Notes: generated by a model from the letters alone, not told the origin. A DNA stretch of 64,000 nucleotides from Spirometra erinaceieuropaei (GCA_902702965.1 CACRXP010000002.1:4323589-4387588), one strand, 5' to 3'; shown: positions 1 through 12,200, counted from the first letter of the stretch. A program made the numbers and translations.

Positions 1-134
1 TGTCAAACAAACTGGGAAAAAAAAATTTACCTTATATAGAAAGGCGACTTTTAAAACGGACTCAAGTAAAAAACAGGCATTAATTACTTAAGAATATCCA
101 GATAAATGCAGAGCTTCACTTATCTTTGAAATTG
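1..134. other. Left-edge sequence without recognised gene
   Basis: No coding or RNA feature is seen. The last 50 bases before the tandem repeat (about 84-138) resemble 36257-36304: both contain 'TTTGAAATTGAGCTGCGC', so this is part of a dispersed repeat. Confidence 0.4.
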
Positions 135-505
135 AGCTGCGCCGATGGAGCGCATTCTGTAAGGGCACGATGACAACCAGTCTCGAGGCGAAAAGGCCCC
201 AGATGCGGTCTGTTACATTCATCAGAGTCCATCCGAGGATAGGGCAAAGGAGATGCGACCAGATTACTAGTATATGGCTAATATAGAAGGCTTCGCCAAG
301 AGCATAGATGAAGCGCATTCAGTGAGGGCATCATGAAGATCAGTCTCGAGGCGATAGGGACCCAGATGCGGTCGATTACATTCATCCGAGTCCAACCGAG
401 GATGGGGGAAGGGAGATGCGACCAAACTACTAGTATATGGCGAATACAGAAGGTTTCGCCAAGAGCGTCGATGGCGTGCATTCTGTGAGGGCACGATGCA
501 TGAAC
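135..505. repeat. 163-bp tandem repeat, about 2.3 copies
   Basis: The motif 'GCGCATTC' (last copy 'GTGCATTC') recurs at 150, 313 and 476, exactly 163 bp apart. Between these points the sequence is largely the same, including 'CAGTCTCGAGGCGA', 'CCCAGATGCGGTC' and 'CTAGTATATGG'. Open frames here repeat with the unit and look like no known protein, so I read it as a minisatellite and not a gene. Confidence 0.85.
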
Positions 506-609
506 TAAAAAATTGGAATAATTAACATTTCTGGTGAGGGATCTTAGGTAGCGAGACTACTCATAAAGGAAGAAAACGTGAACAGATACGGAAATTTAAT
601 AGCGGCATG
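506..609. other. Short spacer
   Basis: Nothing recognisable lies between the tandem repeat and the LINE copy that follows. Confidence 0.3.
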
Positions 610-1940
610 CTAAATTCCCGGTGGCCCTTTCTCAGTGTCATAGGAAAAGTTGTCTGGGAAGGATGAGGAAAATAAAAGTTTAATCGAGTCAGTATTCAGA
701 TAAAGGCGTAGCCTTCTCTTAAAGGTGTGTAGATTTTCTGAAGATCTTATATTTATTGGAAGGTTATTCCAGAGGAAAGTATACCTGGAAGCGAAAAAAA
801 GGGAGCGCTTAGAGGTGGAGGACGCTGGAAGAGGTATAATTAGAGACGAATTGCGAAGATTGTATGGGCGACTACTAGGGGTAAGTGCTGAAATCCGAGG
901 AAAATTTGAACTATGATTAATGCGAAAGAGGAGACAGAAGCCCGCTTCTAGTCTTCGAACCCATAAAAATATGAAATATAAATATATGAAATATGAAATA
1001 TGAAATATAAAAAATAAATGATAGAGAATGTTTAACTGCCGCCGAAATATCATTTATGTAAAGCGGGAACAAAAGAGGACCCAAAACGGAACCTTGTAGG
1101 ACATCACTTACAATAGGGTCTTTCACTGGAAAGTGAAGATCGCATTAAAACCTTTCGTTTACGATTAGACAGGTATGACTTGATAAAGTTTATTATGGGA
1201 CTGCAAATTCTTAGAGCTTCTCATTTAACCAAGAGTCTTAAATGTTGCACTGTATCATAGGATTTACTAAAATCCAAATAGATAACGACAACAGATAGAT
1301 GGTCATTACGAAGAGAGGTAAGCAGATTGCGAAACGACAGATGACATGTTTCACAAGAGCGATCTGGTAAAAAAACCATGCCGAGAAGGGCTAATAACTT
1401 GATTGGCTATGCAAAAGTCGGTAATTTTCAAGACGATAATTTTTGCAAAGATTATGACGAGAGAAGATGTTTTAAGGACACCCTGATAGTTTTGAACATC
1501 AGAATGACAGCCAGATTTAAATACCGGAATAATAATAATAGAAGTTTTCCAATAGTCAGGGAAAAAACTATTTTCGAGAAGGACTGAAAAGCGTTTGCTA
1601 AGCAAAGGAGGAAAATCTCCTAGTTGCTTTATAAGAGGGCTTGAGGTATTGTCCGTACCTACTGAGTGAAAGTTAGGAAAATGATTTATCAGTTGTTGAA
1701 TAGTTTTAGTAGAACAATTAATGAAGCTGAGAGAGGCATCAAACAACGTAAAAATTGAAGGGAATTGGTCATTTTTATTGGTGAAATGTTTGGCAAAGAG
1801 TGAATTTAACATTTCTGTTTTGCCTAACTCCTCTGTAATGAGGGCATCATTGGTACTAAGCAAAGGCGAATTCACTTGGTGGGATTTAGCAGATGATCTT
1901 TGACGGAAGAACTGAGCAACTGATTTAGACGCATTTGCAC
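610..1940 (-). pseudogene. Non-LTR retrotransposon (LINE) reverse transcriptase remnant
   Basis: Reading the minus strand from about 1940 down, one frame gives a linker ('VAQFFRQRS'), then the N-terminal RT region with 'FPDYWKTSI', 'PVFKSGCHSDVQNYQG' and 'ISPSRHGF' (about 1351-1875). It continues with a motif A-like 'YLDFSKSYDTV' near 1245-1290, then 'VLQGSVLGPLLF' at about 1060-1100. A separate frame at 612-960 gives the usual LINE C-terminal block ('FLWNNLPINIRSSENLHTFKRRL'-like, split here as FLWNNLPINIRSS and TFKRRLRLYL). Stops and frame changes break it. The catalytic FADD region is missing: an AT-rich microsatellite (967-1018) sits where the middle of the RT should be, so there was an internal deletion. 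The element cannot encode an active enzyme. The family (jockey/CR1/RTE-like) is not resolved. Confidence 0.85.
967..1018. repeat. AT-rich microsatellite (ATATGAAAT-like)
   Basis: Repeated 'ATATGAAAT' and 'ATATAAA' units interrupt the minus-strand LINE remnant between its motif B and its C-terminal block. Confidence 0.8.
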
Positions 1941-2528
1941 TTTACACTGTATATTTCGATTTCACTAAGGCTTTTGATCGTGTTGACCATGCTCTTCTTC
2001 TCTTGAAACTGTCCTCTTTCGGAATAGGTGGCAAACTTTTGAATTTTATTTCCTCTTACCTGGACACTCGTACACAACGAGTTAAGATTTCCAATACCAT
2101 CTCCAAGCCCACACGTGTGAGGAGTGGAGTCATTCAGGGTAGTGTACTCGGCCCGCTTTTATTTTGCCTTTTCGTTAATGATGTACCCGATTTATTTCAG
2201 AATGGTAGGCCTTTCATGTATGCCGATGATCTTAAAGTTGCATATCGATATAAGCCGGCAGATCATGACATCGTGCTTCAGCTCCTAAAGAGCGATCTAC
2301 AGGCTTTTGCCTAGTGGTGCCGCACATGGCGCCTTTCTCTTTCTTGGCATAAGTGCTCAGTCATGGTGGTTGGCGACGACCACCAACCTCAACTGAATTT
2401 AAGGTCACTCCATAAATGTGCCTGAGGTTATTAAGGATTTGGGCGTCTCATACTCCAAGAGTCTCAATCTCTCGGAGAACTGTGCCTTGAAAGTCTCCAA
2501 AGCACGCAGAATGACCGGGTTTATCATC
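1941..2528 (+). pseudogene. LINE reverse transcriptase, 5' part (interrupted copy)
   Basis: The plus strand reads motif A 'VYFDFTKAFDRVDH', motif B 'SGVIQGSVLGPLLF' and motif C 'MYADDLKVAYR', so both catalytic aspartate sites are present. An in-frame stop follows at about 2312, then a frame with 'VIKDLGVSYSKSLNLSENC' and 'RRMTGFIIR'. The copy lacks the endonuclease and N-terminal RT and abuts the opposite-strand LINE remnant head to head. It resumes at about 3285 after an insertion. It is a 5'-truncated, dead element. Confidence 0.85.
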
Positions 2529-3284
2529 CGAGAAGGGTCTTCCTGGGAGTTAGTGGTAGATCAAGTGGTAACTCTTAATTATATCATTAGAAACTCCTGT
2601 TTTGAATTGGTTTCTAAATCCACTGATATCCCTCCCCCCCATAGCGACAATTTTCGCGGTTTTTGATGTCATCTCCCGCATTCCGACCCCATGCGGTCTG
2701 TCGACGTTCACGGCGGAACCCTCAGTATTCATTGTCTACTAGTACTTCGGTCGTACCTCCCTTCCTCACTGCTCGGCTGAGCTGGAAGCGTGCTGTGGCC
2801 GATCGCATCTGGGTTCCTCTCGTCTGGCCTCTTTGACGCGGCGTATCAACCCGGCCCAGACGATCTCAATTGTGAATCCCGTATTCAATGCCATTTGCAA
2901 GCCAGTCCTGTCTGACCCCCATTCGTCCCCATCATGGCTGACATGTATTGCTACCCTGACGATGACCGACAACATTCCGTTATATACCGCCACCTACAGG
3001 CCAGTCCTGCACGCTTTTTTCTGTTATTATTTTTATGGAGGGGTTTTTTTTCTCCTGTAAAATCAATCCAATCATTTTTAACTTTTTGTAAGGAGTTTTT
3101 TTACCCCTCAATCATCATGTTTCTCAATGGACTTCTAATTCAGAAACTATGAATTACAGTTTGTAAAGATTCGGCCTACCTCGTCTAAAACTCGCATGCA
3201 AATTTATTTTAACTTGCTTTGATGGGACCCCGACGGGTCTTTAATAAAAAATTAAACTATTAATTATTATAAACTTTAAAACTA
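2529..3284 (+). mobile_element. Insertion (LINE 3'-end fragment) splitting the RT copy
   Basis: The host LINE protein runs into 'RRMTGFII' before this segment and resumes with 'MRMRLYNMYVRPGLEYCS' after it, the standard order in LINE C-termini, so about 750 bp were inserted. The insert ends with 'GACCCCGACGGGTC' and an A-rich tail 'TTTAATAAAAAATTAAAC', typical of a LINE 3' end. It also carries repeated T-tracts ('GGAGTTTTTTT') like those in the host's own 3' region at about 3975-4060. Confidence 0.65.
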
Positions 3285-4140
3285 GGGACATGAGAATGCG
3301 CCTTTACAACATGTACGTTAGACCTGGTCTGGAATACTGTTCGTTTTTATTTAGCCTCATACGTGCTACTGAGCGGAAGAAAATAGAATCCGTTCAATAC
3401 TTTTTTACCAAGAGAATTTTAGCCGCGCAACACCGACATTTGTCTTACCAAGAACGTTGCCGGCTAACGGGCCTTGATCCTTTATGGTTCCGTAGATTAC
3501 AAAAGGGACTATTTTTGCTATTTAAACTCTTATATAATCACACATTTAACCCACTCACCTCTTTAAGACATCATATCCACCCACGAAGTAACAGCCACCG
3601 TGAGGTCTTCTTATTTCTGCCTCTGGCAGGTAGTGTTAAATATCGTCGGTTCTATTCTGTAAATGCAATTGCTATTTGGAATAAACTACCAATGAGTGTG
3701 AAAACTCTGCAAAATTATCCTTTATTTAAGAGAACTATTACTCGATTTTTGCATTTACAAAAGCTTCCTCAAATTTTGGGTTCTGAATTCACTGATCGAC
3801 TGTACCGTAGCGATGGCGCTTGTGGTCTCTGAACACTATGGCCGGTCTCACCAACTGTTCCTCAACGCTTCTACTTTGACTATCTCAAACGTCATGAAAG
3901 GAATTGACGTCCGATGATCTCCGATACCGCGCAACCCCCTCCCCCCCTTTCTTGACGGTCGAAAATCTACCGCCAGCAGTTTTTTTTCTCCTGAACCCTT
4001 CAAAACACAAAAACCATCATCAACTATACTTTTATTCCTCAGGAGTTTTTTTTCACTGCTGGTCGGATTTGTGTTTAATCGCTTCCCTTGACAATGCCTG
4101 TAAACTGGCATTTAATAAATTAAATTAAATTAAATAATAA
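3285..4140 (+). pseudogene. LINE reverse transcriptase C-terminal part, 3' UTR and tail
   Basis: This continues the copy split at 2528. Residues include 'YVRPGLEYCSFLFS', 'RILAAQHRHLSYQERC' and the closing block 'AIAIWNKLPMSVKTL', followed by a stop at 3830. The 3' region ends with the motif 'CAATGCCTGTAAACTGGCA' and a short (TAAAT)n tail at about 4105-4137, a typical LINE 3' terminus. No full-length open frame exists. Confidence 0.85.
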
Positions 4141-4469
4141 CTCAAGACTCTCTACGCCTGTCTCGCGCGAGCCTCATTTTCGAAGCTAATTCAAATATTT
4201 CAACGATTCTAAGATGAACTGATAATGAACTGACAGAAGAATCTTTAAGCTGTTTCCGTAGCTTTTTAAGTCTGTATTTAAGAAAGTGTGAGACAGTCCG
4301 CAAGAATTTCCAAATCATCAAGAAAGACAGCTGCGTTGGTTTGGACAGGCTGTTTGTTTGCTGCCTCTCAAACTTCGTGTTACTGCCCGCAATTCGTCGC
4401 CGTGACCCGCCGGATGGCGTTGAAGAGGAGGTTAGCTAAAGATCTGACTTGACAAAGCCCTTAAAGTCA
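4141..4469. other. Spacer without recognised gene
   Basis: No coding, RNA or clear repeat signal was seen between the LINE tail and the next inverted LINE tail. Confidence 0.3.
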
Positions 4470-4720
4470 TAACAATAATAACTGTATTTAATGCCAGTTT
4501 ACAGGCATTGTCAGGAAAGCGTTAAGCCCAAATCCGACCATTGAAATGGTTCTTGGACCTTCCCCATTCAGTCAGTGTCACTGGCGAAGGGAAGGGGTTA
4601 ATAACCCTCGACTTGTTGTCGCAGGTCGTCACGCGCGGAAAAATGTAGTTTTTAAAGTCATCGGGGACGGCTAGATCGGGCATGATTGCAAGCGTGCGAA
4701 GTACAAGTACTAGCAAGTAG
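4470..4720 (-). repeat. Inverted LINE 3'-tail fragment
   Basis: The segment 4475-4545 is the reverse complement of the LINE 3' end at 4060-4115, with 'TGCCAGTTTACAGGCATTG' and the neighbouring 'AATCCGACCA' on the plus strand. Similarity fades further in, so this is a short 3'-end copy of a related LINE in the opposite orientation. Confidence 0.7.
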
Positions 4721-5576
4721 TGTAGGTAGCAGCTTGTAGAGTGATTTCAATTTTAACCATGTTGACAGTCGAAAACCCCATTAGTTGACGGGTACCACGG
4801 CCAACAGCTCAGCAGCGCATCTGGCACTGTTGTTTTAAGTCTCGGTACACTATTTTTTCTACGAAGTACATTTATAAGTTGTGACGCCGTTGCCGTTGGC
4901 GCCTTGCCCTGAAAAGCAGAAATAGACGAACTTTTCGCCACTGATGCTCAGTTTAATTTAGAGATCAGACGTTTCCACAAATGTTTAATGAATTTCTTGT
5001 TCTAAAACAAATGGCCATACTACCAGTAACTGCAATTTAAGATACCTGCAGCTAACTGGCAATCTCTTGATTTTCTTTTATCGGGCTAATGACATTAATA
5101 ACTCAAGGCACCTAATTCAGTGAATCTTTCGGTTCACGCTACATTTGCTTTCAGACAGGTTGGTTCGACAGTGAAGATTAAATAAATTCCACAACTTAAA
5201 CAATCTCGCCTTACTTGAGCTACCTTAAGTATACATAATTTGTTTTTTCATGATCGTCAGAGACAGAAATGTGCACCATTTTTATTACAAAGTTGCTATG
5301 GTAGATTTCGTAATTTCTAATATTATTTTTTTGTAACCAAAAGGAGATAGTCAGTCTGACGTCAAGGGGTGAATAAAGATTAAGCGATTTTTATTTTGTG
5401 CCAATGGGAAAATATACTTACTGATTAATAGGTACATGCATATGTAAGCAACAACACAATACACCATAATTACTTTATATTGTTAATTAATACGCACTTT
5501 TGCACAATAACCCTCTCAGATAATTAACCGGAAATCACGTCAAGTTAAATGGGTTTTACAGCTTTAGGTATATTGC

Positions 5577-5651
5577 GAATATACACAGTTTTCAAATTAT
5601 TAAAAGAGCTTATGTAAACTCGTTTAATTATTTGAGAACTGTGTATATTAT
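5577..5651. repeat. Near-perfect ~75-bp palindrome
   Basis: The left arm 'ATATACACAGTTTTCAAAT' and the right arm 'ATTTGAGAACTGTGTATAT' pair almost completely. The pairing continues inward ('TATTAAAAGAG' with 'CTCGTTTAATTA') to a centre near 5613-5616. It could extrude as a cruciform, fold as an RNA hairpin, or be a very short foldback insertion. It lies about 0.55 kb before the asparaginase start codon. Confidence 0.75.
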
Positions 5652-5985
5652 TATGCATAACAATAGCCTTAAATTTTATGTTACTTGGATCAAAGGATGC
5701 GCAGCATCCTATGCTGAGCAGCATAGGACTTACTCATACCATATGGCTATCAGTAATTTTTATTTACCCATCGTTGCTGTTCTTTGAAGTATATTTGCAT
5801 TTTACTTGCTGTTTATTATTTTATCTAAAGGAGACGAAACCAACAAGGCTCTAATTCTAGCATCCTATATTCCACTTGTACAGCGGTAATTTTAGTTAAA
5901 TCCGAATGCACCAGCCCATCAAATTTGACCAATCAATGCATTCGTTGGTTTAATGTTTTAAACAACTCAAAGCGGGGACAATTAC

Positions 5986-5993
5986 TTATAAGT
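5986..5993 (+). promoter_or_regulatory. TATA-like motif upstream of the asparaginase gene
   Basis: 'TTATAAGT' lies about 215 bp before the proposed start codon, which would allow a 5' UTR of about 190 bases. No initiator or CCAAT context supports it, so it is only a candidate. Confidence 0.2.
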
Positions 5994-6205
5994 ATCCCAG
6001 CCCTAATGTATTTGCAGAGCCAACAAGAGGACAGACAGCGAGATTTTCTGTAATCGAGTTAATTCCCACTAACGTTGTCATAAAATGTTTAGAACGCAGC
6101 ATTTTCACAATTGGCCAAAAAATTTACTCTTTAAGCGTATGATAAACATGGATTATTTATTTACTTATAGAACCCGAACTCCAGCTATATATTTCAAAAG
6201 TCCAA

Positions 6206-6292
6206 ATGAGCAAAAAGTTGACAAAATCGGCAACAGGATCTCGTGTTCGAGACCCCGAGACGGCGAAACAGCTGCTGTCCCATTTTACACAG
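6206..6292 (+). CDS. ASPG: ASPG exon 1 (start codon, 29 codons)
   Basis: The frame begins 'MSKKLTKSATGSRVRD' and ends '..LLSHFTQ' at CAG, followed by the donor 'GTGGGG'. It is phase 0 and joins exactly to the phase-0 acceptor at 6419. A different frame is open over a longer stretch here, but only this one joins the downstream asparaginase frame. The start rests on the first ATG of the exon; no homologue supports this N-terminal extension, so an additional 5' exon is possible. Confidence 0.7.
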
Positions 6293-9200
6293 GTGGGGAA
6301 AATGTACAGAAGTTAAAGGTCATGCATTATTGGTCCCAGAGATGCATGTCTGCATGGCTATGTTTCTTTTACTAATGTATTGACTAAAAAGAAGTATTTC
6401 ATTCTTGAACCAATTTAGGTCCCTTCAATTGATGAACCAATTATAAATCAGGATCTCATCGAGGCCGCGCTACTTGACCCGTCGTGCTCGGCGGTGAGCA
6501 GGGTTCTTGTTATCTACACCGGTGGTACAATTGGCATGAGGTCGCACGGTGGTGTGTATGAGCCGGAACCAAATTTTCTTGTGGAAGCAGTCATGGATAT
6601 GACAATGTTTCAGGACAAAACGTGCGTTTCATTTTTCTTTGAATATCTTTGCCAAACATCCTTCCATAAACCCGGCGGCACGACCAAAGTTGGAACAGTG
6701 GATTTTTCATTAGAGCTAAGTCGATTCTATGGTAAAGCACCTATGTTGTGGATAGGCGCAAGATTTTCTTCGATTTTTGTAAAAAGACAGTTTTGCGTAC
6801 AATTTGTAGGTTCGTGTTCTTTGATTTAGAGTTATTTCGCTTCTTCTTTAATCGGCTAAGATCTACAAGCTGCAGTGACTTATTAAAATATCTGCCATGT
6901 ACCCAGGTTACCTACATTTCTAAAAATTTATGTACGATTTGGTCACTGCTGTAGGAGTTTCGTTGATTACATACGCACGTTTAGAAGTCCAGTTTACTGC
7001 CTTCACGACAATTTCCTAACCCGAATAGGGTTTTACGGAGGAGGCAGTGAGCAATTAAAACGCTAGATGCGACACGCAGAAATAAATGTGATTCGTACTG
7101 TCACACCGTCTGAGCTCAGTAACTTCCGTCTTCAGGGGTCCTGCCAATATACTTAAGGAGGGTATACAATTGACATCTTCAAGTCACTCGTTTAAAAGTC
7201 TCCGCATCCTATATATAATGAAGTGACTCTGTATAATTGTGATAGAAAACTACTTAAAAAGCTCTCCGGAAACAACATCAGGCTTAAAGTCGGAACAGAG
7301 ACAAACAATGGTAGACTTCCCCTTTTGAGTGCTCGACTAATTAATCTGCAAATTGGTAGTTGTTGCTTTATCAGCATCAGAAAGGTTTAAAAACGGACGA
7401 TAACTATGCCCCGCTACAATCTTTTGAACAGCACAAAGAGTGCAACGTATTCCTTATCTAAGGATTGGATTTTATTTGCTCCGCAAAAGCCGCAAGGACA
7501 AAGGAAATGACAACAATGTACCGGCAGTAGATGTACAAAATATCTGAAAACCGTTCGAATTTTTTGTGAGAAAAATAAATCTCGATTTTTATATACGTAG
7601 ACTGAATGAAGCTACACAGAAAAGAGCAGCAGAAGAAATTTTTTAAACGTTTAGGCCTTGTGTTCATAATGATGATCATAATAATAGACTCGGTGCAAAA
7701 CGCATACACAATTATCGCAGACCTCAGTTCTGAGACAAATTGGAAATATAAAATTAGATTTTCTAAGGGAAGACAAAGTAATATATGAAAATTATGGGGC
7801 CAAAAAGTTTTGTCTAGATCTGGGATCAAACCATTGGCCAGCCGAACCAACGCCGTTCTTTACCTCTAAGCTGCCACAGTTGGGCCTGGTAACAGTGTAG
7901 ATTCCATCATATTTGACTTGTGGGTTAGACCCTATTTAGCATAATTCACCCGAAGTCAAAGTTCCTAATTATTGCAAGCTTCTGACGCTGAGATGACTTT
8001 CACCGATAGATTTTACAGCTAGTTTTAACCAGGAGGGCTCTGGAACATAGACCATGCGGGCGGTCGTATAGCGATAAGCAGTCATGATAAACTGACATTT
8101 AATTCATGTCAGTGTTTTCCCATCAGCGAATCACGCCCAACCTTGTGGCTACACAGACTCATGATTCAGGCCATTTTTCTGACTGAGAAACATGCTCTAC
8201 CATTGAACTAGCAGTACCTGAACTTCAGTCAAGGACCTTCTGTCCATTGAAATCGTCAACGATTAAATTTTCACCGACATGCATACTGCTCTTGGAGGAA
8301 TTCGTTTCAGTATCTAGTAAGAAACGAGTTAAACAAAACGTAGCCTTTTTCCTAATCTTAACCTGACAAGAATTGTTCAACTTGCTTTGTTGGATTTCTT
8401 GCCGAGCGGCTGGCATCCAGTTTCGACAAGATGCGAGCATGAATTTTCTGCCATGGCTGCTAGTTTCCATTCTCAAAGCCCCATCAGCTATTATTGGGAC
8501 ATTCTTGATAACAGGTTGCTTGTTCTGTCTGTAAAAATTACAGTTAGTCGCATTTTTGCCTACACAGCTTCGCGCAGCGCAATGCCATCCACTTGAAATA
8601 TTTCGAATCAGGGAGACATGGCTCAGAAGCCACTTCCGAGAAAACTTCGGACGCGACGTCAAACAGAAAGGGCTGGCCGACCATCTGCATGCCCCTAACC
8701 CTTGAAAACCGTCGCATCTTCTATACCATTGCTGAGTACGAAAACCTCCTGGACTCCTCAAACTGCACCATGGATAATTGGATTCAGGTGGCTCAGCACA
8801 TCAATCTCTTCTATGATGAATTCGACGGCTTTATTGTTCTCCACGGTACCGACACCCTTGCTTACGCTGCCTCCTGTCTCTCCTTCATTCTGGAAGGTCT
8901 GAAAAAACCTGTGGTTGTCACGGGCTCACAGATCCCCATTGGAGAGCTTCGCAGTGATGGAAGAGAAAATTTCATGGGTTCCCTCTTAGTCGCCGGCGGT
9001 GGTTACCAAATTCCCGAAGTTACTGTCTACTTCTTCAACAAGGTCAGTGCTGTGGACTTTATTGACCAGCTTTTCGTGCAGACGTTTGAAGCAAATTTCT
9101 GGACTTACCTTTTTCCTCCTCAAATCCTAAAGTGTATGAGCCATTTGTCAACTGATGTTTCAACAGATGATGGATCAAAAGGCATACACTACTGGCTTAA

Positions 9201-12200
9201 ACCCTGGAATGTTTCTCACTTTCAAAAACGCGGTTTCAGTATGAAACAATAGTTCGGTGGAACGCGGTTTTTATTTACCTCTTGACTTTGCAATCGCGCC
9301 CTGTGTCTATGAGGGCGAGATCAGCCAGTTCATATTGTTTTTGTCTATTCACTTATATGCAGCATTATGTTCTGCAAGACGATCATAAAAACTGACTCGT
9401 AGGTCAGTCGAATACTTTTAGCTACCAAAACTTTTGCGAATATTGAGGCCCTTAGAAACTTAATAGGTTTTTTGGGGACTCTCTTCCCATTACTTCTTAT
9501 TATAGCAGCTGGCGTAATTCATGAACTGGTAGCCGAAATTCTGAAATGTCTTGAGGTAGAAAGAATTACTAAGGTGCAGCAGAGTTCCAAGATACATCAC
9601 TCACGCCAGAATGCGGGCCTTTTAATAAACTCCTTTTCGGTTGTCTACGAAAACGACCAAGTAGGTGGTATGAATTTCTCCCCTTAAATTTCAATGTTTA
9701 CATTATTTAAGATATATTTTATAGAAAATATGTACAAACGATTCTTTCTTGTAGTAATTCGGTGTCAAGTCACGTTTGTCTTAAATTATATGCTTGAAGA
9801 AACGGTATTTTTCGAATTTAAAATAGTTTAATAATGAGAATTTTAAAACTAAAAATGTTCACTCATAAAGCATGCTCTTTGGCTGTTTATTAATGTCGCT
9901 TATAAATTTTGTAATTAGATTCACGTCCATAGTGAAATTGTACGAACCCTATATGACATCATCCTAATATCATAAAAGAACGCATAATATTCCTTGCACG
10001 GAATGTATGCAGCATGAAGTTTGGAAACCCCAAGAGCAAATGTGACTGCATGTGGGTTTTAAAATTAATCGAGAATCGAAAAAAACCTTTTCTGAACCTA
10101 GGAAACCTCTTCTTTGAGCGTAAAATTGGAAGAAAACATAATATACTGCCAAATACGCCTAAGAAAGAGTATTTTAGACGTCTTTTTTAGAAAAATATAT
10201 TTAAGACGATAAAGGGCATAAACATTCAATGGGAATAGTCATACTTCTTATTGAGTCATTTTTTACCGGGCGCGATTTTTGCAGCCCTCAGGAAGGAGGT
10301 TAATCTAAGAGCCGGTATCGGAACACGACTGTAGTGTCCTGGGATTATGCTTTGTTCAAATCAATCTTACAATCAATTTTAGCTAGTCCTTTCTCATCTA
10401 AAACACTTTTCAGGGTTTCAGTTAAAATTTTGGAAGACACGCCAACCACTGTACAGAGACATTTCAAAAAATGTTCTTTGATTTGTATCATAATGCTGAC
10501 GACGATATTTCGCTGACAAACGGCTGAGAATGTTTTGACATCGGAAGTCTCCGTGTTGAGATAAGGGATGCCATCAGTTTTTCGACTTCTCAATTTGTGG
10601 CATCTTACTAACGCCCATCAGATGCGAATGGAAAAAACTGAAGTATGAAAAGGAAAATTTCGCTTAATCATCACGGATGTTATTGATCGCTCCGGAAAAT
10701 GCGATAAAAATCGTGAACATTTTATAAACCAATAAACTCAAAGATGTATGTCATGACCTTTGTTGAAAGTGATATCTTTTACTGGCTGCATCACAGAACA
10801 GGGCGTACGGGGAGACAGATTGGAAGTTCCCCTTCGAAATCGCAATTTTCACTGCGTCAGTTGTGGAGTTCGTCATGAACTTTGCCGGGTCCTGCATCCA
10901 TGCAAATCTTTCCCAAACTTAAACCCGATTATCATTGGTGGTTGCCGGACACACGGCAGAAGAATTTCTGATTCTCATTCGATTACATAGAAATGACAGG
11001 CGGCGAAATGACTGTCTACCGATGTTATATTAATTTCCTCATCAATATATTCACTTCTTACTATTAGTACACACATATTTTTCCCACAGACAAGTGCATA
11101 TTTTCAGCTTTTTTTCTTGACACGTTAACTGAAATGACTGTTTATCTTATTTCCAGCAATGAAAAGTAAAAAAACCTGGGGATATTTAGTTTACTGGGGC
11201 TCAATGCTGATAACGGAATTAGCATCTGCATGCATTTTTTCTCTTGGAACTGCCTATGCATATTAGTTACGTCCACTACCCGATAAAGTAATTCTTTCAC
11301 TTTCTGCGCAGCTTATGCGTGGAAATCGAGTGGTGAAGTGTTCTGCAACTGACCTGGATGCCTTTACCACACCCAACTATCCCCCCTTGGCAGAGATGAG
11401 CGTAGACATCAACATACACGGTGCCAACATCCTCCAGTCTGCAGGGGATACCTCGGAATTTACGGTGCAGGATAAATTGAGCAAGAATGTTGTCATGCTA
11501 CGCCTCTTCCCCTCCATCACAACGGAGACAGTAAAATCCTTCTTTCAGCCGCCTGCTGAAGGTAAGGGGCAGTTCAGTTCATTAGCGCGCCAAAATGCAG
11601 CGTTAACTGTGCAGTGAAAGCATTATTAGACAGTTTCGTTATGCAGGTCTCCGAGAAATTTCACTTCATTCTGCAATGAATACACTTATTCTGACAAAAA
11701 ATAGGGAGCGCGGACCATTAGAACGGTGTCTGCAGCTGGGGTTTTAGCCTAAAACCGTTATTTCCCGACGTGTTCGAAAAGCACCAGTCTCATGCATTAA
11801 AGAGGCCTTTTTTTGGATTAAATATTGGATGCAGGCTGCTAAATAAATTGTAAATGGCTTTGTATTTACTTTCTCGTGGCCCAGCAAGCACAAACTTAAT
11901 GTGTCAATGTCTACAAGGGTTGTTTTAAAATTTTATTTATTCAGCACAGTTGGCAAGCGTTTTTGTTTTTGCAGAAGTACGATGAAGAACTTTAAAAACA
12001 ACCAGTTGTAACGCAAAGGCGCGTTTATTTGAACGATCTAGACATAATTCCCTCAGTGACGTTGCCGCTTCTTTTACTGCTGCCCTAAATATTTAAATGC
12101 AAAATAGAAGTTGACCCTATTCTTAGACAAAACTATCACTCGATTCACATCTTTGTGGTAGTGGCGTATAGGCATTCTTAAATTTTTACCCGCGACTGTA

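Larger units (their letters stand above)
4721..6205. other. Upstream region of the asparaginase gene
   Basis: This 1.5 kb is AT-rich with no supported coding sequence. It contains a strong palindrome (5577-5651), short self-complementary stretches at 5695-5726, and a weak TATA-like 'TTATAAG' at 5986-5992. It probably holds the promoter and 5' UTR of the asparaginase gene, because the proposed start codon is at 6206. Confidence 0.4.
6622..8567. other. ASPG intron 2
   Basis: About 1.95 kb with no protein-coding signal. It contains two minus-strand tRNA-like segments (near 7790-7925 and 8030-8225), listed separately. The remaining sequence is AT-rich and unremarkable. Confidence 0.6.

Noticed and set aside
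88..494. Overlapping open frames of about 60-76 codons on the minus strand
   Set aside because: They repeat with the 163-bp tandem unit and encode no known domain, so they follow from the repeat.
6085..6375. 96-codon frame as the asparaginase first exon
   Set aside because: It is in a different frame from the one that joins exon 2; the frame starting at 6206 splices cleanly.
8225..8761. 178-codon minus-strand frame opposite ASPG exon 3
   Set aside because: It is partly antisense to clearly coding asparaginase sequence and shows no domain of its own.
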